Source: Candidatus Pantoea gossypiicola (GTDB lineage Bacteria; Pseudomonadota; Gammaproteobacteria; Enterobacterales; Enterobacteriaceae). Taken from it: DNA of 64,000 bases. The stretch covers positions 62,001 to 126,000 of the forward strand of contig NZ_VWVM01000008.1 in assembly GCF_008632075.1 (NCBI RefSeq), written 5' to 3'. The position numbers and the translations under genes are program-made. Shown in pieces: positions 34,050-44,339 of the stretch (within the stretch, counting starts at the first letter, position 1; every line of letters begins with the position of its first letter). The notes below the pieces were generated by a model. It was given only the letters and a program-made list of their open reading frames with translations, did no database searches and was not told the origin of the DNA.

Positions 34050-34068
34050 CATGTTGCCGGATAACCCG

Positions 34069-34491
<423 letters not shown>

Positions 34492-34497
34492 AACAAC

Positions 34498-35238
34498 TTA
34501 CCCTAAGCGCAGTTTCTGGGCGGTCGCAGGACGCGGAACCTCTGTGGCGACGGTGCCCAGATCGATATCACGACTCTGCAGCAGCATCACCTGCGCGGCG
34601 ACATCACCCAGCGAGGCTTTATAGTTGGCAATCATGCGGGCAAAAACGTTATAGATGACGACGGCCGGGATCGCAGCAACCAGACCAATCGCGGTCGCCA
34701 GCAGCGCTTCGGCAATACCCGGTGCCACCACCGCAAGGTTGGTGGTCTGGGTTTTCGCGATGCCGATAAAGCTGTTCATGATGCCCCAGACGGTGCCGAA
34801 CAGGCCGATAAAGGGTGCAACAGACCCAATGGTCGCCAGGAAACCGTTGCCACGCCCAGCATGGCGGCTGAAGGCGGCTACGCGGCGCTCAAGGCGGAAA
34901 CTGGTGCGATCTTTAATACCGTTGGTATCTTCCACGCCAGCCGACAGTTCAAGTTCATTCTGCGCATCGTTCAATAGCACCACAGAGTGGCTGTGCCCGG
35001 TAAACGACTGGGCAATGCGGGCGGCGTCATTCAGATTGCGGGCTTCGCCCAGGGCCAGTTGCTCACGCTTCAGGCGACGCTTAGCCGCGCTGAGTTCGGC
35101 ATATTTGCCGAAGAAGATCGCCCAGGTCACCACTGAGGCCACTAACAGGCCAATCATGACCACCTTTACCACGATATCGGCATGTTGATACATGCCCCAA
35201 ACGGAGAGGTCCGTTTGCATCAAATCACTGGCTACCAC
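34498..35238 (-). CDS. exbB: TonB-system energising protein ExbB
   Basis: Pentameric scaffold of the TonB motor, 246 aa (E. coli 244), with three membrane helices: about 17-40, 130-155 and 175-200. Conserved stretches are TDLSVWGMYQHADIVVK, NELELSAG, FRLERRVAAFSRH, APFIGLFGTVWGIMNSFIGI and IAEALLATAIGLVAAIPAVV. First gene of exbBD, with a Fur-like box about 70-90 bp upstream. In E. coli exbB is directly divergent from metC; here a TRAP transporter operon lies between them. Confidence 0.97.
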   Translation of the reverse strand: MVASDLMQTDLSVWGMYQHADIVVKVVMIGLLVASVVTWAIFFGKYAELSAAKRRLKREQLALGEARNLNDAARIAQSFTGHSHSVVLLNDAQNELELSAGVEDTNGIKDRTSFRLERRVAAFSRHAGRGNGFLATIGSVAPFIGLFGTVWGIMNSFIGIAKTQTTNLAVVAPGIAEALLATAIGLVAAIPAVVIYNVFARMIANYKASLGDVAAQVMLLQSRDIDLGTVATEVPRPATAQKLRLG

Positions 35239-35306
35239 GCTGCTTCTCCAACTTCTGATTCAGGGATGCGAAACAAGCGCAAATAATAGCAAAATGGCGG
35301 CGAATT

Positions 35307-35325
35307 GATAGTAGTTCTCATTAGT
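35307..35325 (-). promoter_or_regulatory. Probable Fur box upstream of exbB
   Basis: GATAGTAGTTCTCATTAGT matches the 19-bp Fur consensus GATAATGATAATCATTATC at 12 positions, including both outer half-sites GATA and TCATTA. It lies 69 bp before exbB, consistent with iron control of exbBD in enterobacteria. Confidence 0.5.
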
Positions 35326-35510
35326 ATTTACAAAGCTGAGCCGCGCTATTGACCTGTTGTTGAGCGGGTTCAGGCACGGTTTGTGAGGATGTTTCGAAAA
35401 TGTGAAGCCGCATGAAAATTTATTAAAACAACGTTTCAAAATGTGATGAGATTCATTCAATCAGCATTGCTGCATTTTACTCAGACGCGTTTTCACTATG
35501 CTGGCTCCTC

Positions 35511-35545
35511 ACGGCCCTCTGCGGTTAGCCCTGACCGCAGGCCGT
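35511..35545 (+). other. Stem-loop in the dctP leader
   Basis: Arms CTGCGGTTA and TGACCGCAG (8 Watson-Crick pairs plus one G.U) around a GCCC loop, extended outward by ACGGC / GCCGT across an unpaired CCT bulge. It ends 24 bp before the dctP start and leaves the GGGAG ribosome site free. No T-run follows. Confidence 0.5.
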
Positions 35546-35569
35546 CTTACCTCTGCGGGAGAAAATATA

Positions 35570-36541
35570 ATGAGAATGATGAAAACATGTGTAGCCAGTG
35601 CCCTGGCGGCGATGATAGCGAGCGCCTGCGCCACGGCACAGGTGATCAAAGTGGCTGAAGTGCAGCCTGCCGGTTATCCCACTGTGGTTGCCCTGCAACA
35701 CATGGGCGACAAACTGAAACAGGCCACCGATGGACGGCTGGAGATGAAGCTCTACGCCGGTGGCGTGCTGGGCGATGAAGATCAGACACTGCAACAGGTG
35801 CAGCTGGGTGCCATTGATATGATCCGCGTCTCGCTGGCCCCGGTTACCTCAATTGCCCCGGAAACCAGCGTGCTGACCCTGCCCTACGTTTTCCGCGACG
35901 TTGACCACATGCACAAAGTGCTGGATGGCGAGATAGGCCGCGAGATTGCCAACAAATTCGACAACGATCCCAACGCCCGCATGGTGTTCCTGGGCTGGAC
36001 CGATGCCGGTGAGCGCAACATGATCACCAAGAAGCCGCTGGCAAAGCCGGGCGATCTCAAGGGCATGAAGATCCGGGTACAGAACAGCGCCATCTCGCTG
36101 GCGACGCTGAAAGCGATGGGCGCGAATCCGGTGGCAATGGGCGTCAGTGAAGTGTTCAGTGCGATGCAGACCGGCGTGGTCGATGGCACCGAGAACAATC
36201 CACCGACCTTTGTCGCCCATAACTACATGCCGGTCGCGAAGTATTACACCCTCAGCGGCCACTTTATCCAGCCAGAGATGATCCTGTTTTCAAAACGCGC
36301 CTGGGATCGCCTGAAACCCGAGGATCAGGCCTTGCTGAAAAAGCTCGGCAAAGAAGCACAGGATGAAGAGCGCCAGCTCTGGGCGACCTATACCGAAGAG
36401 TCGATCGCCAAAATGAAGGCGGGAGGCGTCACCTTCCAGCAAACTGACCGTGACTATTTCGTCAAAGCGACTCAGCCAGTGCGCGATCAGTTTGGCGGCA
36501 AATATCAGGATCTGATGACCCGGATCGCTGAGGTGAAATAA
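35570..36541 (+). CDS. TRAP transporter periplasmic substrate-binding protein (DctP family)
   Basis: A 323 aa periplasmic binding protein. It has a signal peptide (MRMMKTCVASALAAMIASAC, cleaved near CATA-QVIK). DctP-family features are LKQATDGRLEMKLYAGGVLGDE, the carboxylate-binding arginine in LKGMKIRVQNS, and GANPVAMGVSEVFSAMQTGVVDGTE split across a helix. I use the ATG at 35570 (ribosome site GGGAG); the longer frame adds 24 unconserved residues. The ligand is probably an organic or sugar acid, as for most DctP proteins bearing that arginine, but the exact one is unknown. First of a dctPQM-type operon. Confidence 0.9.
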   Translation: MRMMKTCVASALAAMIASACATAQVIKVAEVQPAGYPTVVALQHMGDKLKQATDGRLEMKLYAGGVLGDEDQTLQQVQLGAIDMIRVSLAPVTSIAPETSVLTLPYVFRDVDHMHKVLDGEIGREIANKFDNDPNARMVFLGWTDAGERNMITKKPLAKPGDLKGMKIRVQNSAISLATLKAMGANPVAMGVSEVFSAMQTGVVDGTENNPPTFVAHNYMPVAKYYTLSGHFIQPEMILFSKRAWDRLKPEDQALLKKLGKEAQDEERQLWATYTEESIAKMKAGGVTFQQTDRDYFVKATQPVRDQFGGKYQDLMTRIAEVK

Positions 36542-36590
36542 CCCTTCCCGCGCCACGCTGCCGTGTGGCGTACTTAATCAGGTATCAATT

Positions 36591-37097
36591 ATGTCTGCTT
36601 ATACGCGTCTGATGGATGGGCTTTATCTGCTCTGCATGCTGGTGGCTGCCGTTGCGCTGTTAATCATGGTAACGGTGATCCCGATTGGGATCTTCGCTCG
36701 TTACGTGATGAACGGTGCGCTCTCCTGGCCGGAGCCGGTTGCCATTATCTGTATGATCATTTTTACCTTTATCGGCGCACCGGTGGGTCTGCGCGCCGGA
36801 ACCCATATCTGCGTATCGATGGTCACTGACCGCCTGTCACCTGCCCGGCAGCGCCTGATGCTGCGCGTCAGCGATCTGCTGATGATTATCACCTGCCTGG
36901 TGATCTTCCAGGCCAGTTACAGCCTGTGTGAAGCGATGTGGATGCAGACCCTCGCCTCACTTCCGGCAGTGACCTACGGCGAGATGTATCTGCCAATCCC
37001 GATTGGCGCGATCTTCACCCTGCTGTTTGTTATTGAGCGCCTGCTGAGCGGCGATCAGAGCCAGCGGCCGATTGTCACGCTGGGCGGTACCCACTAA
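36591..37097 (+). CDS. TRAP transporter small permease (DctQ family)
   Basis: A 168 aa inner-membrane protein with four predicted helices: about 10-33, 45-67, 88-110 and 128-150. DctQ-type sequence includes GALSWPEPVAIICMIIFTFIG and VGLRAGTHICVSMV. It forms the permease with the large DctM subunit encoded 14 bp downstream. The start ATG follows a weak site (CAGGTATCAATT). The 49-bp gap after dctP carries a small inverted repeat (GCCACGCTG / GTGTGGC) with no T-run. Confidence 0.88.
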   Translation: MSAYTRLMDGLYLLCMLVAAVALLIMVTVIPIGIFARYVMNGALSWPEPVAIICMIIFTFIGAPVGLRAGTHICVSMVTDRLSPARQRLMLRVSDLLMIITCLVIFQASYSLCEAMWMQTLASLPAVTYGEMYLPIPIGAIFTLLFVIERLLSGDQSQRPIVTLGGTH

Positions 37098-37111
37098 CGC
37101 GGAGCAGAAAA

Positions 37112-38398
37112 ATGGATGCATTGATCTTGATAGGCAGTTTGCTGGTGTTGCTGATGGTGGGTTTTCCGGTCGCCTTTGCGGTGGGACTGAGCGCCTTTAT
37201 CGGTGCCTGGTGGATCGATCTGCCGCTGGAAGCGGTGGTAATTCAGGTGACTAACGGGATTAACAAATTTTCGCTGCTGACCATTCCGTTCTTCATCCTC
37301 GCAGGCGCGATTATGGCCGAGGGCGGCATTGCCCGTCGCCTGGTCAACTTCGCCTATATCTTTGTTGGCTTTATTCGCGGCGGGCTGTCGCTGGTTAATA
37401 TCGTCGCTTCAACCTTTTTTGGCGCTATCTCTGGTTCGTCGGTAGCCGATACCGCCTCGATTGGTTCGGTAATGATTCCGCAGATGGAGGAGAAAGGCTA
37501 TCCACGTGACTTCGCCGCGGCGGTGACCGCCAGCGGTTCGGTACAGGCGGTGCTGACGCCCCCCAGCCACAACTCCGTCATCTACTCGCTGGCGACCGGC
37601 GGCATGGTAACCATCTCTTCGCTGTTTGTTGCCGGGATCTTCCCTGGCCTGCTGCTCGGCGGTTGCCTGATGGTAATGTGTCTGGGCTTTGCCCATAAAC
37701 GCGGCTATCCCAAAGGCGAGCGTATTCCGTTTCGTCAGGCGCTGAAGATTTTCTTCGATGCCTTCTGGGGTCTGTTTACCGTCGTGATCATTATGGGCGG
37801 GATCCTCTCTGGCATTTTTACCGCCTCGGAATCCGCTGCGATTGCCTGTATCTGGGCGTTCTTCGTCACCATGTTTATCTATCGCGACTTTAAATGGAGC
37901 CAGTTGCATATACTGCTGTTCCGCACCATTAAAACCGTCACCATCGTGATGGTGCTAATCGCTTTCGCGGCCGGGTTTGGCGCGGTGATGACCTTTATGC
38001 AGTTGCCGACCCTTATTACCGAAGCGTTCACCAGCCTCTCCGATAACAAATATGTGATCCTGATGTGTATCAATATCCTGCTGCTGGTGGTGGGCACGCT
38101 GATGGATATGGCACCGCTGATTCTGATCCTGACGCCGGTGCTGCTGCCGGTAGCGACCGCGCTGGGGGTCGATCCCGTTCACTTTGGCATGATCATGCTG
38201 ACGAACCTGGGCATCGGGCTGATTACGCCACCGGTCGGCACCGTCTTGTTTGTTGCCAGCGCGGTCAGTAAACAGAAGATTGAGCAGGTCGTCGGGGCGA
38301 TGCTGCCCTTCTACGGCATGCTGTTCATTGTCCTGATGCTGATTACCTATATTCCCGCTATTTCACTCTGGTTGCCGCGCCTGATGGGCGTCATGTAA
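37112..38398 (+). CDS. TRAP transporter large permease (DctM family)
   Basis: A 428 aa inner-membrane sodium-coupled permease with about twelve helices. Signatures are GFPVAFAVGLSAFIGAWW, FFILAGAIMAEGGIARRLVN, SASSxSSVAD-type ISGSSVADTASIGSVMIPQM, and GLITPPVGTVLFVASAVS. Third gene of the TRAP operon. The operon has no local regulator or catabolic gene, and it splits the E. coli-like exbB-metC neighbourhood, which suggests later insertion. A member of the dispersed structured repeat family begins 90 bp after the stop, in the sense direction. Confidence 0.92.
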   Translation: MDALILIGSLLVLLMVGFPVAFAVGLSAFIGAWWIDLPLEAVVIQVTNGINKFSLLTIPFFILAGAIMAEGGIARRLVNFAYIFVGFIRGGLSLVNIVASTFFGAISGSSVADTASIGSVMIPQMEEKGYPRDFAAAVTASGSVQAVLTPPSHNSVIYSLATGGMVTISSLFVAGIFPGLLLGGCLMVMCLGFAHKRGYPKGERIPFRQALKIFFDAFWGLFTVVIIMGGILSGIFTASESAAIACIWAFFVTMFIYRDFKWSQLHILLFRTIKTVTIVMVLIAFAAGFGAVMTFMQLPTLITEAFTSLSDNKYVILMCINILLLVVGTLMDMAPLILILTPVLLPVATALGVDPVHFGMIMLTNLGIGLITPPVGTVLFVASAVSKQKIEQVVGAMLPFYGMLFIVLMLITYIPAISLWLPRLMGVM

Positions 38399-38454
38399 GG
38401 CAATGGAAACCAGCTCGCTTGCGGGTCCCGGACTGCTGGCAAACTCGAATCAGG

Positions 38455-38725
38455 GTGCAACTGGCAGCGAGGGTTTAGCTCAACACGCAGGGAACACGGT
38501 CAGAGGAGGAAAGCGTCCCGCCGCCCGGAAAAAAACGCGAAGCGTTGGCCTGGCAACGGGCGCACCTCAGGGATGAGGTGCGTAATCGCGTGGGCCGAGC
38601 GAGCCAGAGATTGGCATAAGCGCCTTTCCGTTCTGACCGGGTTTCCTGAACTGGCTCGGTCTCACCGCTAACCGGGCCACACTTTGTCATCAATTTCAGG
38701 CCCGCTCGCGGGCCGGTTTTTTTCC
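38455..38725 (+). repeat. Dispersed structured repeat element, member 2 (contracted)
   Basis: Terminal stem CAGGGAACACGGTCAG (38488-38503) pairs with CTGACCGGGTTTCCTG (38633-38648). One position is G.U and one is mismatched. A conserved 5' flank CTGGCAGC then TTTAGCTCA (38461-38484) and a 3' box CGGTCTCACCGC (38657-38668) are shared with members 1 and 3. The core holds one partial unit: hairpin A has lost its loop and right arm (AAAAACGC joins directly to GAAGCG), while hairpins B (loop GCCTGG) and C (loop GGGA) remain. It ends in a strong terminator. Confidence 0.85.
38699..38723 (+). terminator. Strong intrinsic terminator after the TRAP operon
   Basis: Stem GGCCCG / CGGGCC with a CTCG loop, followed by GG and seven T's on the plus strand. 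It ends transcripts from dctPQM that run through repeat member 2 and protects metC. Confidence 0.85.
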
Positions 38726-38818
38726 TGCGGCGCACTCTGATAATCACCATTGAGTCTCAACCCTGCTTGCCGTTTCGTGATAACGTGAGGACTTAGTCTG
38801 AAGCGGTAAAGGCGACTC

Positions 38819-40009
38819 ATGACCACCAGAAAAATTGATACCACGCTCGTCAGTGCAGGACGCAGCAAGCGTTATACCCAGGGCTCGGTGAACAGCGTCA
38901 TTCAGCGCGCCTCTTCGCTGGTTTTTGATACGGTTGCGGAGAAAAAACGCGCCACCGCCGGTCGGGCAAAAGGCGAACTCTTTTATGGCCGTCGTGGCAC
39001 CCTGACGCACTTTGCATTGCAGGATGCGATGACCGAGCTGGAAGGCGGCGCAGGCTGTGTGCTTTATCCCTGCGGCGCGGCTGCCGTGGCGAACGCGATC
39101 CTGGCTTTTGTCGAGGCGGGCGACCACGTACTGATGAGCGGCGCGGTCTATGAACCGACGCAGGACTTCTGTACTAAAATTCTCGCTAAGCTGCAGGTTT
39201 CCATCGGCTGGTTCGATCACTGCATCGGCAGTGAAATCGGTGAGCTGGTGCAGCCTGACACCCGGGTTGTCTTCCTGGAATCGCCTGCCTCAATCACGAT
39301 GGAAGTGCAGGATATTCCGGCGATTGTGGCAGCGGTACGCGCGAAAGCGCCCGAGGCGATCATCATGATCGACAACACCTGGGCGGCCGGTATTCTGTTT
39401 AACGCGCTGGCGCACGGTATCGACATTTCGATTCAGGCTGGCACCAAATATCTGATTGGTCACAGCGATGCGATGATCGGCACGGCGGTTGCCAATGCGC
39501 GCTGTATCGACCAGCTGCGTGAGAACTCTTATCTGATGGGTCAGATGGTGGATGCCGATACCGCCTACATGGCGAGTCGCGGTCTGCGTACGCTGGGTAC
39601 CCGTCTGCGTCAGCATGAAGAGAGTGCGATTCAGGTGGCAGAGTGGTTGGCGGCGCGCCCGGAAGTGGCTCGGGTGAATCATCCGGCACTGGCGCAAAGC
39701 AAAGGTCATGCGTTCTGGCAGCGGGACTTTAACGGCAGCAGCGGCCTCTTCTCGTTCATCCTGCAGGAAAAATTAAGCGCGCCCCAACTGGCGGAATATC
39801 TCGATCACTTCCATCATTTCAGCATGGCTTACTCCTGGGGTGGTTATGAATCGCTGATCCTGGCAAATCAGCCAGAAGAGCTGGCAGAGATTCGTCCGGC
39901 GGGCGGGGTGGATTTCACCGGCACGCTGGTGCGGCTGCATATTGGTCTGGAGCACGTTGATGATCTGCTGGCTGACCTGGAGGCCGGTTTTGCGCGCCTG
40001 ACGCGCTAA
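38819..40009 (+). CDS. metC: Cystathionine beta-lyase
   Basis: PLP enzyme converting cystathionine to homocysteine, pyruvate and ammonia in methionine synthesis; cytosolic. 396 aa (E. coli 395). Identity with E. coli MetC is high: [36 protein letters not shown], the PLP-lysine motif [16 protein letters not shown], and [11 protein letters not shown]. The ATG lies at the expected N-terminus. The promoter falls between the terminator at 38723 and the start. A convincing MetJ operator was not found. yghB follows in the same direction, as in E. coli. Confidence 0.97.
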   Translation: MTTRKIDTTLVSAGRSKRYTQGSVNSVIQRASSLVFDTVAEKKRATAGRAKGELFYGRRGTLTHFALQDAMTELEGGAGCVLYPCGAAAVANAILAFVEAGDHVLMSGAVYEPTQDFCTKILAKLQVSIGWFDHCIGSEIGELVQPDTRVVFLESPASITMEVQDIPAIVAAVRAKAPEAIIMIDNTWAAGILFNALAHGIDISIQAGTKYLIGHSDAMIGTAVANARCIDQLRENSYLMGQMVDADTAYMASRGLRTLGTRLRQHEESAIQVAEWLAARPEVARVNHPALAQSKGHAFWQRDFNGSSGLFSFILQEKLSAPQLAEYLDHFHHFSMAYSWGGYESLILANQPEELAEIRPAGGVDFTGTLVRLHIGLEHVDDLLADLEAGFARLTR

Positions 40010-40184
40010 GTCAGATAAACGGAAAGTAAACAGAAGATAAACCACGTAGCAGCGGCCCGCAGAGTTTACCGGGCACAGGCTCATTTGTTGTTAAAATTTA
40101 TCCCGCATCGTTCAGCTTACCGGTGAGATTGCCGTGCTGCCTGAACGCAGACGGATTGTTCCTTGTGACGTGATGGAATCGCTA

Positions 40185-40847
40185 ATGGGTGTTTTACACG
40201 AGATTGTCCAGGCGCTCTGGCATCAGGATTTTGCCGCGCTGGCAAATCCGGATGTAGTGTGGGTGGTATACGGCGTGATGTTCCTGACGCTGTTTCTGGA
40301 AAATGGTCTGCTGCCCGCCTCTTTCCTGCCGGGCGACAGCCTTCTGCTGCTGGCCGGGGCGATGGTGGCTAAAGGGGTGATGGATTTTGTGCCGACGATG
40401 GTGATCCTGACGACCGCCGCCAGCCTCGGCTGCTGGCTGAGCTATCTGCAGGGCCGCTGGCTGGGGAATACCCGACTGGTGAAGAGCTGGCTGATGCATC
40501 TACCGGCACAATATCACCAGCGCGCCTGGAATATGTTTAACCGTCACGGGCTGATGGCGCTGCTGGTCGGCCGTTTTCTCGCCTTTATCCGCACTATCCT
40601 GCCGACCATGGCGGGCATTGCAGGCCTGCAGAATGGCCGCTTTCAGCTGTTTAACTGGCTCAGCGGCGTGCTGTGGGTCGGCATTGTAGTTGCCTTTGGC
40701 TATGGCATCAGCCAGGTGCCGTTTATCAAGCGTCATGAAGATCAGGTAATGGCGATTCTGATGATACTGCCGATGGTGCTGCTGGTGCTCGGCCTGTCCG
40801 GCAGCATTGTGGTCATCTGGAAAAAGCGTCGCCAGAAACGCGCCTGA
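40185..40847 (+). CDS. yghB: DedA-family inner membrane protein YghB
   Basis: A 220 aa polytopic membrane protein (E. coli 219) of the DedA/SNARE-associated family, linked to proton motive force, envelope integrity and cell division. Conserved motifs are [19 protein letters not shown], the family's ExG/FxxR signature in [19 protein letters not shown], and a C-terminal basic WKKRRQKRA. The ATG at 40185 matches E. coli's N-terminus ([19 protein letters not shown]); an upstream in-frame extension is unconserved. It follows metC with a 175-bp gap. Confidence 0.95.
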   Translation: MGVLHEIVQALWHQDFAALANPDVVWVVYGVMFLTLFLENGLLPASFLPGDSLLLLAGAMVAKGVMDFVPTMVILTTAASLGCWLSYLQGRWLGNTRLVKSWLMHLPAQYHQRAWNMFNRHGLMALLVGRFLAFIRTILPTMAGIAGLQNGRFQLFNWLSGVLWVGIVVAFGYGISQVPFIKRHEDQVMAILMILPMVLLVLGLSGSIVVIWKKRRQKRA

Positions 40848-40877
40848 CGCGCATCTGGCTTTCGGATCCGCCGCCAC

Positions 40878-41786
40878 TCAGGCTGACGGATCCGCTACCG
40901 TCTGCCTGACACGACTCACCTCTTCCCCAGGCGTCACGCCGAAATAGCGTTTAAACTCCCGCGAAAACTGTGAGGGGCTTTCATAGCCCACCCGCACCGC
41001 CGCCGCACTCGCCTTCAGTCCATCGTGCAGCATCAGCAGTCGCGCCTGATGCAGGCGATAGCGCTTGAGATACTGCAACGGCGAGGTCTGCGTTACCGCT
41101 TTAAAGTTGTGGTGAAAGGCTGAGACGCTCATGTTCACTTCCGCTGCCAGCGCATCAACGCTGAGATTTTCCGCATAGTGATTCTCAATCCGTCGCAGGG
41201 CGCGCGCGATCAGGCTGAACTGCGTCTGTCGACTCACCAGCGAAAGCAGCGCGCCGCCAATCGGGCCGGTCAGCACATAGTAGATAATTTCCCGCACGAT
41301 ATGCGGCCCCAGTACGCGCGCATCGCGCGGCTGGGTCATCACATCCAGCAGCCGCTCCGCGGCGCACAGCATGGGTTGCGTCAGCCACGCCGAGTGAATA
41401 CCTGAAGTCTGCGGCTGCGGCTGAAACTGATCGTCGTCGCCAATTTCAATCAGCAGATCCTGCAGGCTGGCGGTATCAACCCTGAGACACAGCCCGGCAA
41501 TCGGGATCTCCGGAGAGGCCCAGGTTTCGCATTCCACCGGCAGCGGCACGGTCAGCATCAGATATTTGCTGGCGTCATACTGAAACACGGTGCTGCCGAG
41601 ATAGCCGGTTTTGCTGCCCTGAAACAGGATGACAATGCCGGGCTGATACATCATCGGCGTACGGGGACGATATTGACTGGCATAAATCAGCGACACATTT
41701 TCGACCGGACAAAGACGGTCACGACCATGGGTCATTAAGGTGACTACCTGCTGTGCCAGCCGGTGACATAGTGCATCGTGCGCCAT
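40878..41786 (-). CDS. yqhC: AraC-family regulator YqhC
   Basis: Aldehyde-responsive activator, 302 aa. It has an N-terminal AraC_N ligand domain ([34 protein letters not shown]) and two C-terminal helix-turn-helix motifs ([40 protein letters not shown]). In E. coli it controls yqhD-dkgA. Here yqhD is absent and dkgA lies directly divergent, so dkgA is probably its main local target. The start (41784-41786) follows AAAGGAG. It is convergent with yghB, 30 bp apart. Confidence 0.94.
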   Translation of the reverse strand: MAHDALCHRLAQQVVTLMTHGRDRLCPVENVSLIYASQYRPRTPMMYQPGIVILFQGSKTGYLGSTVFQYDASKYLMLTVPLPVECETWASPEIPIAGLCLRVDTASLQDLLIEIGDDDQFQPQPQTSGIHSAWLTQPMLCAAERLLDVMTQPRDARVLGPHIVREIIYYVLTGPIGGALLSLVSRQTQFSLIARALRRIENHYAENLSVDALAAEVNMSVSAFHHNFKAVTQTSPLQYLKRYRLHQARLLMLHDGLKASAAAVRVGYESPSQFSREFKRYFGVTPGEEVSRVRQTVADPSA

Positions 41787-41989
41787 AGCGACTCCTTTTC
41801 GGGCAAAAATCCAGTGTGCCGTGCTACTGCCTGAACCGCCAGCAGCCTGGAGAATCAGGCAAGAAATTTACCGGATCGGGCAGAAGAGCAGACCCACTGT
41901 TGTTGCTGGCGCTGAGCAGGCTGAAAATTGTTGGCTAGACTTAAGCACAGTGAATTCTCACGGGTTAACCGCAACGGAAAGGAGCAACT

Positions 41990-42814
41990 ATGGCAGACCA
42001 ACCCATTATCAAACTGCGCGATGGCAATATGATGCCGCAACTCGGACTCGGTGTGTGGCAGGCCAGCATCGAAGATGCGCGTCATGCGGTGCTGAAAGCG
42101 CTTGAGGTCGGCTATCGCTCAATCGATACCGCCGCCGCCTATAAGAATGAAGAGGCGATTGGCCAGGCTCTGCAGGAAACCGACGTGCCGCGCGAAGAGA
42201 TTTTCGTCACCACCAAACTGTGGAACGACGATCAGCAGAATGTTCAGCAGGCGATGGAAACCAGCCTGGAGAAGCTAAAGCTGGAGCAGGTCGATCTCTA
42301 TCTGATGCACTGGCCGTGCCCGGAGAAAGACCACTACGTTGATGCCTGGAAGAAGATGATCGAACTGCAGCAGCAGGGGCTGACCAAAAGCATCGGCGTC
42401 TGTAACTTCCATGAAGCGCACCTGAAGCGTCTGCTGGATGAAACCGGTGTCACGCCGGTCGTGAACCAGATTGAGCTGCACCCGATGCTACAACAGCGCA
42501 CGTTGCATGCGTGGAATGCGCTGCACCAGATCCAGACCGAATCCTGGAGTCCGCTGGCGCAGGGCGGTAAAGGCGTTTTTGATCAGGAGATCATCAAGTC
42601 GCTGGCGAAGAAATATGGTAAGACACCGGCACAGATTGTGATCCGCTGGCATCTGGACAGCGGTCTGGTGGTGATTCCGAAGTCGGTGACGCCAGCGCGT
42701 ATTGAAGAGAACTTTAAGGTGTTTGACTTCCGTCTGGATAAGCATGAAGTGAGTGATATTGCGAAACTGGACAGCGGAAATCGTCTGGGGCCGGATCCGG
42801 AAACCTTTAACTAA
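41990..42814 (+). CDS. dkgA: 2,5-didehydrogluconate reductase A / aldo-keto reductase
   Basis: Cytosolic NADPH-dependent aldo-keto reductase, 274 aa (E. coli 275). It reduces 2,5-diketo-D-gluconate and various aldehydes such as methylglyoxal. The catalytic tetrad is visible: Asp in SIDTAAAY, Tyr in the same motif, Lys in VTTKLWND and His in LYLMHWP. The cofactor motif VIPKSVTPARIEENF is present. Ribosome site AAAGGAG. It is divergent from yqhC; the 203-bp gap should hold the YqhC-controlled promoter. Confidence 0.96.
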   Translation: MADQPIIKLRDGNMMPQLGLGVWQASIEDARHAVLKALEVGYRSIDTAAAYKNEEAIGQALQETDVPREEIFVTTKLWNDDQQNVQQAMETSLEKLKLEQVDLYLMHWPCPEKDHYVDAWKKMIELQQQGLTKSIGVCNFHEAHLKRLLDETGVTPVVNQIELHPMLQQRTLHAWNALHQIQTESWSPLAQGGKGVFDQEIIKSLAKKYGKTPAQIVIRWHLDSGLVVIPKSVTPARIEENFKVFDFRLDKHEVSDIAKLDSGNRLGPDPETFN

Positions 42815-42837
42815 GCGTTTCCCTGCCTTCTCATATA

Positions 42838-42905
42838 CTCTGCCCTGCGGCTGCCGGGCAGAGAAGACTTAACGCGGTCAGACGGGTTATCCCTGCCTGA
42901 CCGCG
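42838..42905. terminator. Two hairpins between dkgA and ftsP
   Basis: Arms CTCTGCCC / GGGCAGAG (42838-42863) and CGCGGTCAG / CTGACCGCG (42873-42905) lie between convergent genes. Neither has a long T-run; CTGTTATG follows the second on the plus strand. Likely a shared transcript end. Confidence 0.5.
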
Positions 42906-42908
42906 CTG

Positions 42909-44339
42909 TTATGCGGTGGGCTGCACCACCAGCTGCCCGGCAGTACCGCGATCGGCCAGTTCCAGCGTCTGACTGTAATAGACGAATGGGAAGTGATCTG
43001 ACGAACTTTGCGGGAAGCTGACCATCAGTTCCACGCTGCCATCAACCCACACCGTATCTTTCCAGCCACGATCTTCGCCCATCGGCTGTGCGCCATTGAC
43101 ACTTTTGATCAGGAACATGACGCCCTGAATATGCAGCGACTGCGGCCGATCGGCGTGCAGGATCCAGCGCTCAAAGGTGCCCTGCTGCGCAGTGGTGTCA
43201 ATGCGGTTCATATCCCAGAGCGCGCCGTTGATGCCCGGCATGCTGTCACCGATGCGGAATTCGCGGGTGCGCACCGCCACGCCATCCAGAATCTGGTCGG
43301 CCAGCAGCCGCATCGGGAGGTTATCCGTCACCAGCGGCAGTAAGCCGGTTGGGCGTAGCGTCAGGATCAGGGTCGAGGTCAGAATAGAGGATGGCTCAAA
43401 GAAACCGCGCAGCCGATCCATAATGCCTGCCGCCGTTCCCGCCGTAATCGACACTTCATCGCCCTGCGACATATCCACCAGCACTTCGCGACGTTCGCCC
43501 GGTGCCAGTGACAGACGCTGCACCGCAACCGGCGCAGGCAGATAGCCCTGATCGCTGGCAATGACCATAAACGGACGATTGTCGCTGAGCACCATCTCAT
43601 AGCGTCGCGCATTCGAGGCGTTCAGCAGGCGCAGGCGCACCCAGCCGCGTGACACCTCAACATAAGGATTGCGTACCCCATTCACCAGCAGCGTATCACC
43701 CAGGAAACCCCCATCCTGCGGCGGGTCATAGACCGGCGTGGCAAAGTTATCGAGCCGCTTGTCCTGAATGATGATGGGGAAGTCATCGACGCCATAATGT
43801 TTCGGCAGCGGCAGCTGTTTGCCGATGTCATCTTCCACCAGCCACATGCCCGCCAGACCGTTATAGATATGCGGTGCCATGCGGTTTGGGGTATTGGCGT
43901 GATACCAGCAGGTTGAAGCTGCCTGACGAATCGGCAGTACCGGCGACCAGTCGACACCGGCCGACATCATACGTGGCGCGCCACCCATTAATGCACCCGG
44001 CAGCTGCAAACCGCTGACGGTCATGGAGACGGACTCATTCAGCCGATTGCTGTAGATCAGCTTAACGTCATCACCGCTGTAAACCCGGACGGTCGGGCCA
44101 AGGTAGAGGCCATTGATGCCCCACACCGGCACTTTGTTATTGTCGCCATTAAATGACCAGTGGCTGCGCTGCATCGTCAGGAACAGCGGCTGGCCGCGAC
44201 GGGATTCCAGCAACGGCGGAACCGGAAGTGGCGTATCGCCATTGGCTGAAGAAGCGGCATGTGCCGCGTGAGGGAGTAAACTGGCGCTAAGCGCCGCTCC
44301 GGCAGAAAGCTGGATGAACTGACGTCTGCTGAAAGACAT
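42909..44339 (-). CDS. ftsP: Cell division protein FtsP (SufI)
   Basis: Periplasmic multicopper-oxidase-like protein that stabilises the divisome under stress, 476 aa (E. coli 470). The Tat signal is visible at the N-terminus (SRRQFIQLSAGAALSASLLP). Three cupredoxin domains follow (NGLYLGPTVRVYSGDDVK; LLNASNARRYEMVL; WKDTVWVDGSVELMVSF). As in E. coli, the copper ligands of true oxidases are largely absent. It follows plsC on the same strand with a 142-bp gap containing a short GTGAGCC / GGCTCGC hairpin. Confidence 0.95.
   Translation of the reverse strand: MSFSRRQFIQLSAGAALSASLLPHAAHAASSANGDTPLPVPPLLESRRGQPLFLTMQRSHWSFNGDNNKVPVWGINGLYLGPTVRVYSGDDVKLIYSNRLNESVSMTVSGLQLPGALMGGAPRMMSAGVDWSPVLPIRQAASTCWYHANTPNRMAPHIYNGLAGMWLVEDDIGKQLPLPKHYGVDDFPIIIQDKRLDNFATPVYDPPQDGGFLGDTLLVNGVRNPYVEVSRGWVRLRLLNASNARRYEMVLSDNRPFMVIASDQGYLPAPVAVQRLSLAPGERREVLVDMSQGDEVSITAGTAAGIMDRLRGFFEPSSILTSTLILTLRPTGLLPLVTDNLPMRLLADQILDGVAVRTREFRIGDSMPGINGALWDMNRIDTTAQQGTFERWILHADRPQSLHIQGVMFLIKSVNGAQPMGEDRGWKDTVWVDGSVELMVSFPQSSSDHFPFVYYSQTLELADRGTAGQLVVQPTA

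Noticed and set aside
38760..38818. MetJ operator before metC
   Set aside because: GAGGACTTAGTCTG only weakly resembles tandem AGACGTCT boxes. Methionine control is likely from family knowledge, but no convincing site is visible.
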